A stretch of 64,000 nt of DNA from Clostridium amylolyticum (GTDB lineage Bacteria > Bacillota > Clostridia > Clostridiales > Clostridiaceae). Shown piece by piece: positions 33,064-41,918 of this stretch. Positions within the stretch are counted from its first letter, which is position 1. Every line of letters begins with the position of its first letter. The stretch is taken from the NCBI RefSeq assembly GCF_900142075.1, contig NZ_FQZO01000006.1:186001-250000 (forward strand). The letters are read 5' to 3'. The notes under the pieces were generated by a model. The model did not search any database and was not told where the DNA came from. It worked only from the letters and a program-made list of their open reading frames with translations. The position numbers and the translations under genes are program-made.

Positions 33064-34593
33064 TTAACCTATTTCTATATGAGAATATTTTTTATAATTT
33101 TGTTCAAATTTTTCTTTTAATAAAATTGATGTACTTTTATAATCTTCTTTATTTGCCCAAGTCTCCTGAGGCTTTAATATTTCAGAAGGTACTCCAGGGC
33201 AGTTAACAGGAATCATAAGATTAAAGTATTCATCTTCTACCCAATGTTCTTTTTCTAACTCGCCATTTATAGCTGCCTTTACCAATGTCCTTGTATATTT
33301 TAGAGCTATTCTGTTGCCTACTCCATAGGAACCGCCTATCCATCCTGTATTAACCATATATACTCTAACATTATATTCCTCAATTTTATCCCCTAAAAGC
33401 TCAGCATACACTTTTGGGTTCATAGGCATAAATGGTGCACCAAAACAGGTGGAAAAAGTGGCTTGAGGTTCTTTTAATCCTCGCTCTGTTCCTGCTACCT
33501 TACTGGTATAACCGGATAAAAAGTAATACATGGCTTGTTCCTTATTTAACCTGGCGATAGGAGGCAATACCCCAAAAGCGTCAGCGGTTAAGAATAAAAT
33601 CACCTTAGGTACTCCACCATTTCCTGTACTCTTTACATTATTTATATGATATATAGGATAGCTTCCTCTAGTATTTTCTGTTATGGAGCCCTTATCATAT
33701 ATAGGATTATTATCGCTATCCAAAACTACATTTTCTAAGATGCTGCCAAACCTTATAGCATCATAGATATCCCTTTCTTTCTCTCTGCTTAAATCAATAG
33801 TTTTAGCGTAACAGCCACCTTCAAAGTTAAATATTCCAGTTTTACTCCATCCATGTTCATCATCACCTATAAGAGCTCTCTCAGGATCCGCTGATAAAGT
33901 GGTTTTCCCTGTGCCTGAAAGGCCAAATAATATAGCTACATCTCCATCTTTTCCTTCATTTGCAGAACAGTGCATAGGCAAAACTCCTTTAAATGGAAGG
34001 AAATAATTCATAGCTGTAAACATGGCCTTTTTTATTTCTCCACTATATTGAGTGCCTCCTATAAGTACAATTCTTTGTGTAAAATTAATTATTATAAAGA
34101 CTTCAGAGTTTAATGAATATTTTTTAGCATCTGCCTTAAAACCAGGTGCGGATAACACAGTAAACCCTTCTTCTTTATTATTGGACTTTTCTCTAATAAA
34201 TAATTGGCGGCAAAATAGGGATTGAGAAGCATATTCACAAATACTTTGAACACCTATACTATAATCTTCTGAAGCTCCCACTCTACCATTAAAAACAAAC
34301 AAATCTTTTTCTTTTAAATAATCTTTAACCTCATTTAGTAGTCCATCAAACTTACTCTGTTCTATAGGTAGATTTACATCTCCCCAGTTTATATTATCCT
34401 TTGTTGTTTCGTCACATACTATATATCTGTCTTTTGGAGATCTGCCTGTACACTTTCCAGTATGAATACTTAAAGCTCCATTTGAACACAGTATCCCTTC
34501 TCCTCTTTTAACAGCTTCTGTTATAAGCTTTGCAGGTGATAAATCCTCATAAATAGTAGCAGTATTTAATTTTAACTTTTCTAAAATATCCAA
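33064..34593 (-). CDS. pckA: Phosphoenolpyruvate carboxykinase (ATP)
   Basis: This 509-residue enzyme interconverts oxaloacetate plus ATP with PEP, CO2 and ADP. Signatures visible are TGRSPKDRYIV, the kinase-1a loop GLSGTGKTTLSADP, GDDEHGWS and FNFEGGCYAKTIDLS, with GGTQYSGEIKKAMF. The start is read as TTG 34591-34593, six bases after GGAGGGG; an alternative in-frame start at 34608 overlaps that site. The stop lies at the edge of the repeat element. In anaerobes PckA often works in the carboxylating direction. Confidence 0.95.
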   Translation of the reverse strand: MDILEKLKLNTATIYEDLSPAKLITEAVKRGEGILCSNGALSIHTGKCTGRSPKDRYIVCDETTKDNINWGDVNLPIEQSKFDGLLNEVKDYLKEKDLFVFNGRVGASEDYSIGVQSICEYASQSLFCRQLFIREKSNNKEEGFTVLSAPGFKADAKKYSLNSEVFIIINFTQRIVLIGGTQYSGEIKKAMFTAMNYFLPFKGVLPMHCSANEGKDGDVAILFGLSGTGKTTLSADPERALIGDDEHGWSKTGIFNFEGGCYAKTIDLSREKERDIYDAIRFGSILENVVLDSDNNPIYDKGSITENTRGSYPIYHINNVKSTGNGGVPKVILFLTADAFGVLPPIARLNKEQAMYYFLSGYTSKVAGTERGLKEPQATFSTCFGAPFMPMNPKVYAELLGDKIEEYNVRVYMVNTGWIGGSYGVGNRIALKYTRTLVKAAINGELEKEHWVEDEYFNLMIPVNCPGVPSEILKPQETWANKEDYKSTSILLKEKFEQNYKKYSHIEIG

Positions 34594-34756
34594 TACAATC
34601 CCCTCCAAACGTTTTCACTTATAATTATTACATTTTTAAATATTTTTTGCAAGAAAAAAATTCTTTTTAAGCCTATGTAAAAATATTTTTGCAAGTTTTA
34701 TTGCACTATACTGTCAATTTAGTTGTAAAAGGAAGTTATTTATTAACTCTTTACCG

Positions 34757-34790
34757 TAAAAAAGGAAGCCCTTATGAAAAGACTTCCTAA
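34757..34790 (-). terminator. Terminator of manA
   Basis: On the minus strand AGGAAG.C pairs with G.CTTCCT around TTTTCATAAG, followed by TTTTTTACGG. Confidence 0.82.
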
Positions 34791-34795
34791 ATATT

Positions 34796-35770
34796 TTATC
34801 GGATAAAACTCATTATTTCTTCTTCTACTTTTTTTATATCTGGCACATAGCTTTTTAAAAGCTTCATTTTTCCAGTTAATTTATATTCCCCTAATGTAGC
34901 TGGTATAAGTATGCTATCTCCTTTTTTTAGGGTTTCACTGGCATTATAATAATTAATGGCACCTTCCCCTTCTACGCAGGTAAAGATAAAGAACCTTTCT
35001 TTATCACTATTTTCATTAGCCTCTGTTATAATATCATATTCTTCCAAAGAGAAATAAGGGCATAGCGCATAATAGGTTTTTGAATAACAATCATAGTTAA
35101 CTTTTATACCTTTTCTTCTTTCCCCTTTAAGATTAAAGTTTATAACATCTAAAGCTTTCTCCACGTGGATTTCTCTTCCTCTATCATAATCATATACCCT
35201 ATAGGTAGTATCACTATTTTGCTGAATTTCAGCAATGATAACCCCTTCACCAATGGCATGCACTAATCCACTTTTTATAAAAAATACATCACCTTTGTTA
35301 ACAGGGATCTTATTTAAATACTTTTCTGTGTTACCTTCTTTAATAGCCTTAGCAAATTGTTCTTTGGTACAATTATTAGTACCTATAATTAAATTTGCAT
35401 TTTCAAAGGCCTCAACAACATACCAAATTTCTGTTTTACCTGGTTCTCCTTCGTGCTTAAATCCATATTCATCCTCTGGATGCACTTGAACTGAAAGCTT
35501 ATCCTTGGCATTAATTAATTTAACTAAAAGAGGAAATCTTTCTTTGGAAATCTCTGTACCTAAAAGCTCATTACCCTTTATTTTAATTAACTCATCCAGC
35601 TTCAATCCTTTATATATACCATTAATAATTTTACCTGTTCCATGAGGATGGCATGCCACATCCCAGCTTTCTCCAATATCGCCTTCTGGAAGGTTATCTC
35701 TAAAAATCTCTAGATCTCTACCTCCCCAGATCTTATCATAATATAAATTTTCTAATTTTATAGGATACAT
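34796..35770 (-). CDS. manA: Mannose-6-phosphate isomerase, class I
   Basis: This 324-residue zinc cupin enzyme interconverts mannose 6-phosphate and fructose 6-phosphate. It has IWGGRDLEIF, the metal block SVQVHPEDEYGFKHEGEPGK followed by TEIWYV, and the third ligand region SGLVHAIGEG. The short form without the helical domain is usual in Firmicutes. The C-terminal cupin half begins near residue 230. It has its own terminator and a divergently spaced TPR gene upstream. Confidence 0.92.
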   Translation of the reverse strand: MYPIKLENLYYDKIWGGRDLEIFRDNLPEGDIGESWDVACHPHGTGKIINGIYKGLKLDELIKIKGNELLGTEISKERFPLLVKLINAKDKLSVQVHPEDEYGFKHEGEPGKTEIWYVVEAFENANLIIGTNNCTKEQFAKAIKEGNTEKYLNKIPVNKGDVFFIKSGLVHAIGEGVIIAEIQQNSDTTYRVYDYDRGREIHVEKALDVINFNLKGERRKGIKVNYDCYSKTYYALCPYFSLEEYDIITEANENSDKERFFIFTCVEGEGAINYYNASETLKKGDSILIPATLGEYKLTGKMKLLKSYVPDIKKVEEEIMSFIR

Positions 35771-35813
35771 AATTAGTCCTCCGCTTCATGAAATTAAACT
35801 TGTACTCTTATAC

Positions 35814-37577
35814 TTAATAGAATAACACAAAATCAGGTACAGTCAAAAGCTCTTCCGAGGGAGAAGATTGATATTTTTCATAAAGTTCTTTAGCTTTATT
35901 ATAATTTTCTTTTATAGTATCAGATACATATTTTTCAGTTTTATTATTTATTTTTTCATAAGCTGCTTTCAGATTATATAGCCCTCTTTCAATGTTTTCC
36001 TCCACAGTTATATAATATATTCCTGCATTATTTAAATTTAATATATCTTTTTTATCTGATTCATAAGCAATTCTTATTTCTTTTATTCCCTCATCATGGT
36101 TTCCTTGCGTCATGTATATGGTTCCTATGCTCCTATGGTATTTGGATATAGAACTATCAAGTAAAATACATTGTTTTAATATTTTTAAAGCTTCATCATA
36201 CCTCTTTTTATTAATATTTATAAAAGCCATTTTGTATTTAATCTCTCCATTATTAGGGAGTAACTTTTCAGCGAAACAATAATACTCTAAAGCTTTACCA
36301 TCATTATTCTCGGTATTCCAAAAATAACTCCCCAAATTTATAAATATATTATAATTATAGGGTTCATTATATATAGCCTTTCTAAAATAGGGTTCTGCCT
36401 TTCTCCCTTTTCCTTGGCTTTTATATATTTCAGGAATAAGAAATGCATAATTATCAGTATAATTCTTATTCTGCTCCATGGATTTATTAGCATAATATAA
36501 AGCCTCATCATACTGATGTTTATTATAAAAATACCATCCTGCCGTGTGGGAGGTTCTATAGTCCTCACCAGTGGCAGTGATAATGGTACTTATCAGGCCA
36601 TGGCTTTCTTCCTCATTTCCTGCATTTTGAAGGGCATTTGCCTTTATCAAATTATATTGTAATTTACCATCAAAATCACCTTTTATTTCACTTAATAATT
36701 TCAAAGCGTTATCTGCTGTTTCTTCTCTCATGGAATATATCTTTGCAAGCCATAATTTATAAGAATTATCCACAGGGTGACTTGCTATTAAAGTAGATAT
36801 TTTTTGTATGAGAACATTGCTATTATCAGCTGATATCTGTGCAATAACATCAAAGACCTTATGCTCATCATTATCTATTGCCCATGCATTTCTAAGTATG
36901 TTTAATCCTTGCTCCCAGTCATCTAAAATCATATAAAGGCATGCATACTCAGCTAGGTCATAAGAAGATTTATAATCTACTGGATAATTTTTTAGTATTG
37001 CTTTTGCTGCTTCTATATCTTGATTTACCAAACACAAAGTAAAAACGGTTTTTATTAAAGGCTTATATTCGTCATAAATATTAATATATTTTTTCCCATC
37101 ATCTATAGCTTTTTGAAAATCTTTATTCATTAATTGTAAAAAAACCATGTAATTTAAAACTTCCGCGTCCTTTTCCATAATCTTTGAATTCATGGCATCT
37201 TTTAGTTTTTCTTTATTATCTTCTTTTTTTAATTTTGCATCTTCAATTAACTCTCTAGACTTTTCATAGTCTTCTAATATGGAATATATCTCAGCTTGTT
37301 TTAGTAACCAAATTTCCTCATGACTTTCTTCATAAAGACTTATATATATTTCTAAAGCTTCATTGTATTTATTTTCGTAATAATGCTTTTCTGCCAGGGC
37401 TGCCTTTTCATAATAGTATTTATCCTCTAAAGATTCCTGCGTGAGTTTTATATCTTTAATAAAAACAATATCTTTGAATCTTTTGTTTTTATTAACAATA
37501 ATTGCAGTAGTAAAAATAAAAGCCAAAATTACAGAAAGAATAGTATATATATGGCTTTTCTTCATGAATATTTTCAT
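35814..37577 (-). CDS. Membrane-anchored tetratricopeptide-repeat protein
   Basis: This 587-residue protein has an N-terminal membrane anchor (about residues 7-25, IYTILSVILAFIFTTAIIV), then a largely helical, TPR-rich region. Recognisable repeats include the AEKHYYENKYNEALEIYISL, DYEKSRELIEDAK, HQYDEALYYANKSMEQNKNY and KRYDEALKILKQCILLD segments. It is probably exported and held at the membrane as a scaffold; no enzymatic motif is visible. ATG 37575-37577 follows GGGGGT. The gene lies divergently next to murT-gatD, but no functional link is shown. Confidence 0.75.
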   Translation of the reverse strand: MKIFMKKSHIYTILSVILAFIFTTAIIVNKNKRFKDIVFIKDIKLTQESLEDKYYYEKAALAEKHYYENKYNEALEIYISLYEESHEEIWLLKQAEIYSILEDYEKSRELIEDAKLKKEDNKEKLKDAMNSKIMEKDAEVLNYMVFLQLMNKDFQKAIDDGKKYINIYDEYKPLIKTVFTLCLVNQDIEAAKAILKNYPVDYKSSYDLAEYACLYMILDDWEQGLNILRNAWAIDNDEHKVFDVIAQISADNSNVLIQKISTLIASHPVDNSYKLWLAKIYSMREETADNALKLLSEIKGDFDGKLQYNLIKANALQNAGNEEESHGLISTIITATGEDYRTSHTAGWYFYNKHQYDEALYYANKSMEQNKNYTDNYAFLIPEIYKSQGKGRKAEPYFRKAIYNEPYNYNIFINLGSYFWNTENNDGKALEYYCFAEKLLPNNGEIKYKMAFININKKRYDEALKILKQCILLDSSISKYHRSIGTIYMTQGNHDEGIKEIRIAYESDKKDILNLNNAGIYYITVEENIERGLYNLKAAYEKINNKTEKYVSDTIKENYNKAKELYEKYQSSPSEELLTVPDFVLFY

Positions 37578-37750
37578 TTTTTTATTACCCCCATACTGCA
37601 CCTCTACTAAATTTTTAAATTATCAAATGAGAAATTTAATTTTATCAAGTAACTTTATTGCTGTCCTTAAACTACCAATGATTTTTTATTTATGGTATAC
37701 TTTGATTAGTTTTTTATTGTATTATATTTTTTATTTAAGGTGGTGTTAAC

Positions 37751-39100
37751 ATTAAAACGAATACTTTTACTGCAATAATTGCATCAAAAATTACACAATT
37801 TTTATCAAAATATATTCTAAAAGGTGGCAGCAATTTTCCTGGAAGGGTAGCTCTAAAACTAGACCCAAAAATATTAAAGCATATAACCAAAAATTATAAA
37901 GTTATCTTAGTAACAGGAACTAATGGTAAAACCACCACCACAAGTATGATAACCAATGTTCTCATGGAAAAAGGCTTTAATGTTATTACTAACAGTACAG
38001 GAGCAAATATGCTTCCAGGTATAGTATCTTGTTTTATATCAAACTATAAATTCAATAATAAAACACAAGAAAAATACGCTGTTATTGAAGTAGATGAAGC
38101 TAATGTTAAATTTATTACTGAATATATCACTCCTGAAGTTATTACCATTACAAATCTTTTTAGAGATCAATTAGATAGATACGGAGAAGTATATACTACA
38201 TTAAACAAAATAATGGAAGGTATTGTAAAAGTTCCTGAAAGCACCCTGGTTCTAAATGGTGATGAATCTTTATTAGGCAATTTAGATATAAAAAACCCTA
38301 TAGTATATTATGGTTTTACCACGTCAAATATTACAAATAAAGAAATTGATATCAATGCTGATGCAAAGTTTTGTAAGGTATGTAAGTCTCCTTATAAATA
38401 TAACTTTATTACCTATAATCATTTAGGGGATTTTTACTGTGATAATTGCGGTTATTCAAGGCCTCTATTAACCTATAGGGTGGAGTCTATAATATCTGCC
38501 TCCTCAGAATCATCTAGTTTTAAAATAAACAATACTGTATTTAACATAAATCAAGGAGGCGTTTATAACATATATAATGCCTTATGTGCTTATGCTGTAT
38601 GTAAGGAACTGAATATAGAAGATGAGTACATCCAATCCTCCTTTAGTAATCAAAGCAGCAGTTTTGGAAGGCAGGAAATAATTAATATTGGCAGTAAAAA
38701 AGTTAAAATTATATTGGTTAAAAACCCTGCAGGTTATAATCAAGCTATAGATACTGTGATGTTAAATGACTCCAGCGCCTCTGCAGCCTTTTTACTCAAT
38801 GATAATTATGCAGATGGTACAGATATATCTTGGATTTGGGATGTAAATTTTGAAAAGCTCACTTCCCTTAATTTAAAAGAAATATTTATAGGTGGAGATA
38901 GATTATATGATATGGCTGTAAGATTAAAAATTGCTGGATTAGATAAAGATACCCTTCAATTAAAGGATAGCTATGAACAGCTCACAGAAGGTTTATCTAA
39001 ATCCACAGCGGATATTACCTACATTTTTGCTACCTATACAGCTATGATTAATTACAGAAAATATCTTCATTCAAAAGGATATATAGAAAAGTTATGGTAA
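37751..39100 (+). CDS. murT: Lipid II isoglutaminyl synthase, MurT subunit (probable AUU start)
   Basis: This 449-residue Mur-ligase-like ATPase works with GatD to amidate the D-Glu of lipid II. The P-loop GTNGKTTTT is at residues 56-64, the zinc ribbon has Cys208, Cys211, Cys230 and Cys233, and a DUF1727-type C-terminal domain follows. The first ATG in frame (37946) lies after the P-loop, and between the upstream TAA (37736) and that ATG no ATG, GTG or TTG exists. ATT at 37751, seven bases after AGGTGG, yields the normal N-terminus (ITQFLSKYILKGGSNFPG). GatD follows after 12 bases. Confidence 0.85.
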   Translation: MKTNTFTAIIASKITQFLSKYILKGGSNFPGRVALKLDPKILKHITKNYKVILVTGTNGKTTTTSMITNVLMEKGFNVITNSTGANMLPGIVSCFISNYKFNNKTQEKYAVIEVDEANVKFITEYITPEVITITNLFRDQLDRYGEVYTTLNKIMEGIVKVPESTLVLNGDESLLGNLDIKNPIVYYGFTTSNITNKEIDINADAKFCKVCKSPYKYNFITYNHLGDFYCDNCGYSRPLLTYRVESIISASSESSSFKINNTVFNINQGGVYNIYNALCAYAVCKELNIEDEYIQSSFSNQSSSFGRQEIINIGSKKVKIILVKNPAGYNQAIDTVMLNDSSASAAFLLNDNYADGTDISWIWDVNFEKLTSLNLKEIFIGGDRLYDMAVRLKIAGLDKDTLQLKDSYEQLTEGLSKSTADITYIFATYTAMINYRKYLHSKGYIEKLW

Positions 39101-39112
39101 GGAGGAATAATC

Positions 39113-39835
39113 GTGGAAATTAATATTTGTCATCTTTACCCTGATCTTCTTAATGTTTATGGTGACTTAGGAAATATTTTAATATTGAAATATAGATGTG
39201 AACAAAGGGGAATAAAGGTTAACATTAAAAACTTGTCCTTGGGGGAACCCTTTAACAAAGAGGATTACGATATAGTGTTTTTTGGCGGTGGACAGGACTA
39301 TGAACAATCTATAGTAGCTAAGGATTTATCGGGTTCTAAAAAAGAAGCTTTACAAGAATACATAGAAAGCGGTAAAGTTTTGCTGGCTATATGTGGAGGC
39401 TATCAACTTTTAGGAAAATATTACACTACCCCTACTGGAGAAAAACTTGAAGGTCTGTCTATTTTGGACATATATACTGAAGCTGGTGACAACAGATTTA
39501 TTGGAAACACCCTAATTAAAAATGAAGAGTTTAATGAAACCTATGTAGGCTTTGAGAATCATTCAGGTAGAACTTATATAGGAAATCTTAAGCCCTTAGG
39601 AACGGTTATTAAAGGTTATGGCAATAACGGAAAGGACGGCTATGAAGGTTGTATTTATAAAAATACCTTTTGCTCCTATCTTCATGGCTCCTTATTATCA
39701 AAAAATCCAGAACTAGCAGATAGGCTTATTATTAGCGCTTTAACATTTAAATATGGGCCTATTGAGCTGTCATCCTTAGAAGATAGCTATGAAATAGCTG
39801 CAAAAGAAGGAATGATAAGTAAATTGAAAATTTAG
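39113..39835 (+). CDS. gatD: Lipid II isoglutaminyl synthase, glutaminase subunit GatD
   Basis: This 240-residue class I glutamine amidotransferase (CobB/CobQ-like) supplies ammonia to MurT for lipid II D-Glu amidation. It begins INICHLYPDLLNVYGDLGNI; the nucleophile is Cys94 in LAICGGYQLLG, and the catalytic histidine is in YLHGSLLSKNP. GTG 39113 follows AAGGAGG. It is the second gene of the murT-gatD operon. The stop codon lies at the edge of a repeat element. Confidence 0.93.
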   Translation: MEINICHLYPDLLNVYGDLGNILILKYRCEQRGIKVNIKNLSLGEPFNKEDYDIVFFGGGQDYEQSIVAKDLSGSKKEALQEYIESGKVLLAICGGYQLLGKYYTTPTGEKLEGLSILDIYTEAGDNRFIGNTLIKNEEFNETYVGFENHSGRTYIGNLKPLGTVIKGYGNNGKDGYEGCIYKNTFCSYLHGSLLSKNPELADRLIISALTFKYGPIELSSLEDSYEIAAKEGMISKLKI

Positions 39836-40029
39836 AATGGTAAAATAATTTAAAGTTTAGAATTCAAAATTTAAAATGAAGGATAACTTTTCTGAAAAAG
39901 AATCAGAAAAACTTACAATTTATAGAAAGAGAAATGTCCAAAGGCCTGAAGCCTTTGGGCATTTCTAATAAATTCTTAGAAACTCTTCGAGTTTCCTCCT
40001 TCATTTTAAATTCTCAATTCTAAATTGTA
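39823..40029. repeat. Modular hairpin repeat, AT-rich family, copy 3 (reverse orientation)
   Basis: Reverse-complemented it reads in the same order as copy 1: GAAACTC/GAGTTTC (TTCG loop), AGAAATGCCCAAAGGC/GCCTTTGGACATTTCT, AAGTTTTTCTGATTC/AGAAAA, CCTTCATTTTAAATTTTG. It starts within the last codons of gatD. Confidence 0.82.
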
Positions 40030-40032
40030 ATC

Positions 40033-40842
40033 CTATCTATTTATTATCAAAGAATCTTTCATTCTTTTCTTTTCTTGCAATGTTATTTGGTTTAAAGTTT
40101 TAAATTCATATCCATGGGTTTTATAAAAATCTATTATATACTGAAGCGCTTCCACAGTATTAATTTTTATTTCTGAATCATGAAATAGAAGCACCGAAAT
40201 TCTCATGTTTTGACTTTCTTTAATCACATTTCTTTTAATGGTATCCACGGAAACTTTTTTGGTATAAGCATCCATGGAATCTACATTCCAATCTATGTAA
40301 TTATAACCACTATTAAGTATTTCATTTTTGATATCCTTAATAACTTTTTTATCTACATTGGAGTTGTTAGAACCTCCAGGCATCCTTACATATTTTTCAT
40401 TATTAGATATACCACTTTCATTTATTATACCAATGCATCTTTTTAAATCTTCCATATAGCTTTCTTTATTTTTATATAACTCTTTATAGTTATGATTGTA
40501 GCAATGAGGATATATTGCCATACCATTTTCATCTAGTTTTTTAAGTACACTTTTATTACGCTGCGCATTTTCACCAATGATAAAAAAACTAGCTTTAACA
40601 TTATTTTTTTTTAAAATATCCAGTATCTTTTCTGTATTATGACGGGAGGGTCCATCATCAAAGGTTAAAAACACTACCTTACTCTTCTTATCCATAAGAT
40701 TATCTCTAGATATTTCATTTATTCCTTCATTATCCTTTATAGATAGATAAAATGGAGCAGCAAAAGCATTTATTATATTAAAATTATTAATTAAAATAAA
40801 AGCAAAGGTAATCAAAAATATTTTAATATTTTTATTAATCAT
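40033..40842 (-). CDS. Polysaccharide deacetylase (NodB-type)
   Basis: This 269-residue carbohydrate esterase family 4 protein has an N-terminal signal or membrane anchor (about residues 8-27), then VVFLTFDDGPS (about 53-63, catalytic Asp pair), YPHCYNHNY (metal His residues), RMPGGS and LLFHDSE. It probably removes acetyl groups from peptidoglycan or another cell-wall polymer outside the membrane. It stands alone. Confidence 0.9.
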   Translation of the reverse strand: MINKNIKIFLITFAFILINNFNIINAFAAPFYLSIKDNEGINEISRDNLMDKKSKVVFLTFDDGPSRHNTEKILDILKKNNVKASFFIIGENAQRNKSVLKKLDENGMAIYPHCYNHNYKELYKNKESYMEDLKRCIGIINESGISNNEKYVRMPGGSNNSNVDKKVIKDIKNEILNSGYNYIDWNVDSMDAYTKKVSVDTIKRNVIKESQNMRISVLLFHDSEIKINTVEALQYIIDFYKTHGYEFKTLNQITLQEKKRMKDSLIINR

Positions 40843-40931
40843 ATATATAACCTTCTCTCATACATCATATTACTATTGTGCTTAGAGAAGGTTATTTTAT
40901 TTGTGTTAATTTATAGAAAATAAAAAAATAT

Positions 40932-41154
40932 AAAGTAAGAACTAAGAAATAAGAGTTATTGATAAAACTAATAGAGTTTTTTAGAATTAATTTGTGGATA
41001 AGTAAGAGGTAATAGCTAAGAAGTAATAGTTGTGCTGAAAATGCAGCTTTGCTGAATTTTTTCAAAAGCTCTTACTTCTTACCTATTATCTACTACTTCT
41101 TACTTTTTACCTCTTACTTCTTACCTATTCACTGCACTTCTTACTTTTTACCTG
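40932..41154. repeat. GTAAGAA-type long hairpin repeat, copy 4 (double)
   Basis: This is a longer copy with two left arms (AAAGTAAGAACTAAGAAATA and AAGTAAGAGGTAATAGCTAA), an AAAACTAATAGAGTTTT hairpin between them, the inner hairpin AATGCAGC/GCTGAATT, and a right arm with several CTTACTTCTTACC units. The right end overlaps the last codons of the Nudix gene. Confidence 0.8.
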
Positions 41155-41758
41155 TTTTTACTATGTCACAGAAAGTTTTAGTTATTAATGCGGTGAAACC
41201 CCATATATTATGATTATAATAAGAATAAAAATATTGCACCATCTTACCTCTGGCAAACTTGTATTCTCTACCGCCATAAATCATATGAAATGGGAAATCA
41301 TCTTTTATTTCCGGATTTATATTTATTTCATGCACTTCCGGCGGATTATTTTCAAAATAATCTAAAGGCACCATAAAAATATGATCTACCTCATCCTTAT
41401 TGGGATTAATATCTGAAGTATGAAGTCTTGCTACAAAGGGATACATAATGGCTCCATAGGGACTAATAAAAAAGTCCATTTCACCTAAAAATTCTATGTC
41501 CTCTTCCTTTACTCCTAATTCTTCAACTACTTCTCTTATAGCTGTTTCCTTTGGACTTTCATCCTCTTCCATCTTACCTCCTGGAAAGCATATATCTCCT
41601 GGCTGATGATTTAAAGTAAAGGCTCTTTGTTCATATATTATATGGTCTTTTCCATCCTTCTCATAAAGTAATATCATTACAGCACTTTTCTTATATTTAC
41701 CTATAAGGTTTCCCTTTCTGTTTCTAAAAATATTATCAATAGACTCTAAATTCAACAA
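41141..41758 (-). CDS. Nudix hydrolase, CoA pyrophosphatase type
   Basis: This 205-residue Nudix protein has the CoA-pyrophosphatase preamble IIYEQRAFTLNHQPGDICFP, followed by the Nudix box GGKMEEDESPKETAIREVVEELGV near residues 60-83. The family cleaves CoA into 4'-phosphopantetheine and 3',5'-ADP and can also act on oxidised CoA. The last residues (TGKK) and stop codon are encoded by a dispersed repeat, so its C-terminus was probably altered by the repeat. Confidence 0.88.
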   Translation of the reverse strand: MLNLESIDNIFRNRKGNLIGKYKKSAVMILLYEKDGKDHIIYEQRAFTLNHQPGDICFPGGKMEEDESPKETAIREVVEELGVKEEDIEFLGEMDFFISPYGAIMYPFVARLHTSDINPNKDEVDHIFMVPLDYFENNPPEVHEININPEIKDDFPFHMIYGGREYKFARGKMVQYFYSYYNHNIWGFTALITKTFCDIVKTGKK

Positions 41759-41918
41759 ATATCACCTCTCAGTAATTATATATATAAATTATTACATTAT
41801 AATTCTGTTAACTCAACACCAAAATGTTGTACATACTTAGTATATTTGTTATACTATCTATGTTAAAAATTAATTTAATTGCATAAATAATAAATTTAAG
41901 ATAATTGGAGAGATTAAA

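Noticed and set aside
34591..34608. Upstream start codon for pckA at 34608
   Set aside because: It would place the GGAGGGG ribosome binding site inside the coding sequence. TTG 34593 has ideal spacing.
37946..39100. murT starting at ATG 37946
   Set aside because: This would remove the nucleotide-binding loop GTNGKT. Upstream sequence in the same frame is clearly MurT.
178..40029. Insertion sequences at the repeat copies
   Set aside because: No transposase frame, no clear target duplication and no defined IS ends are seen. The elements are hairpin-only.
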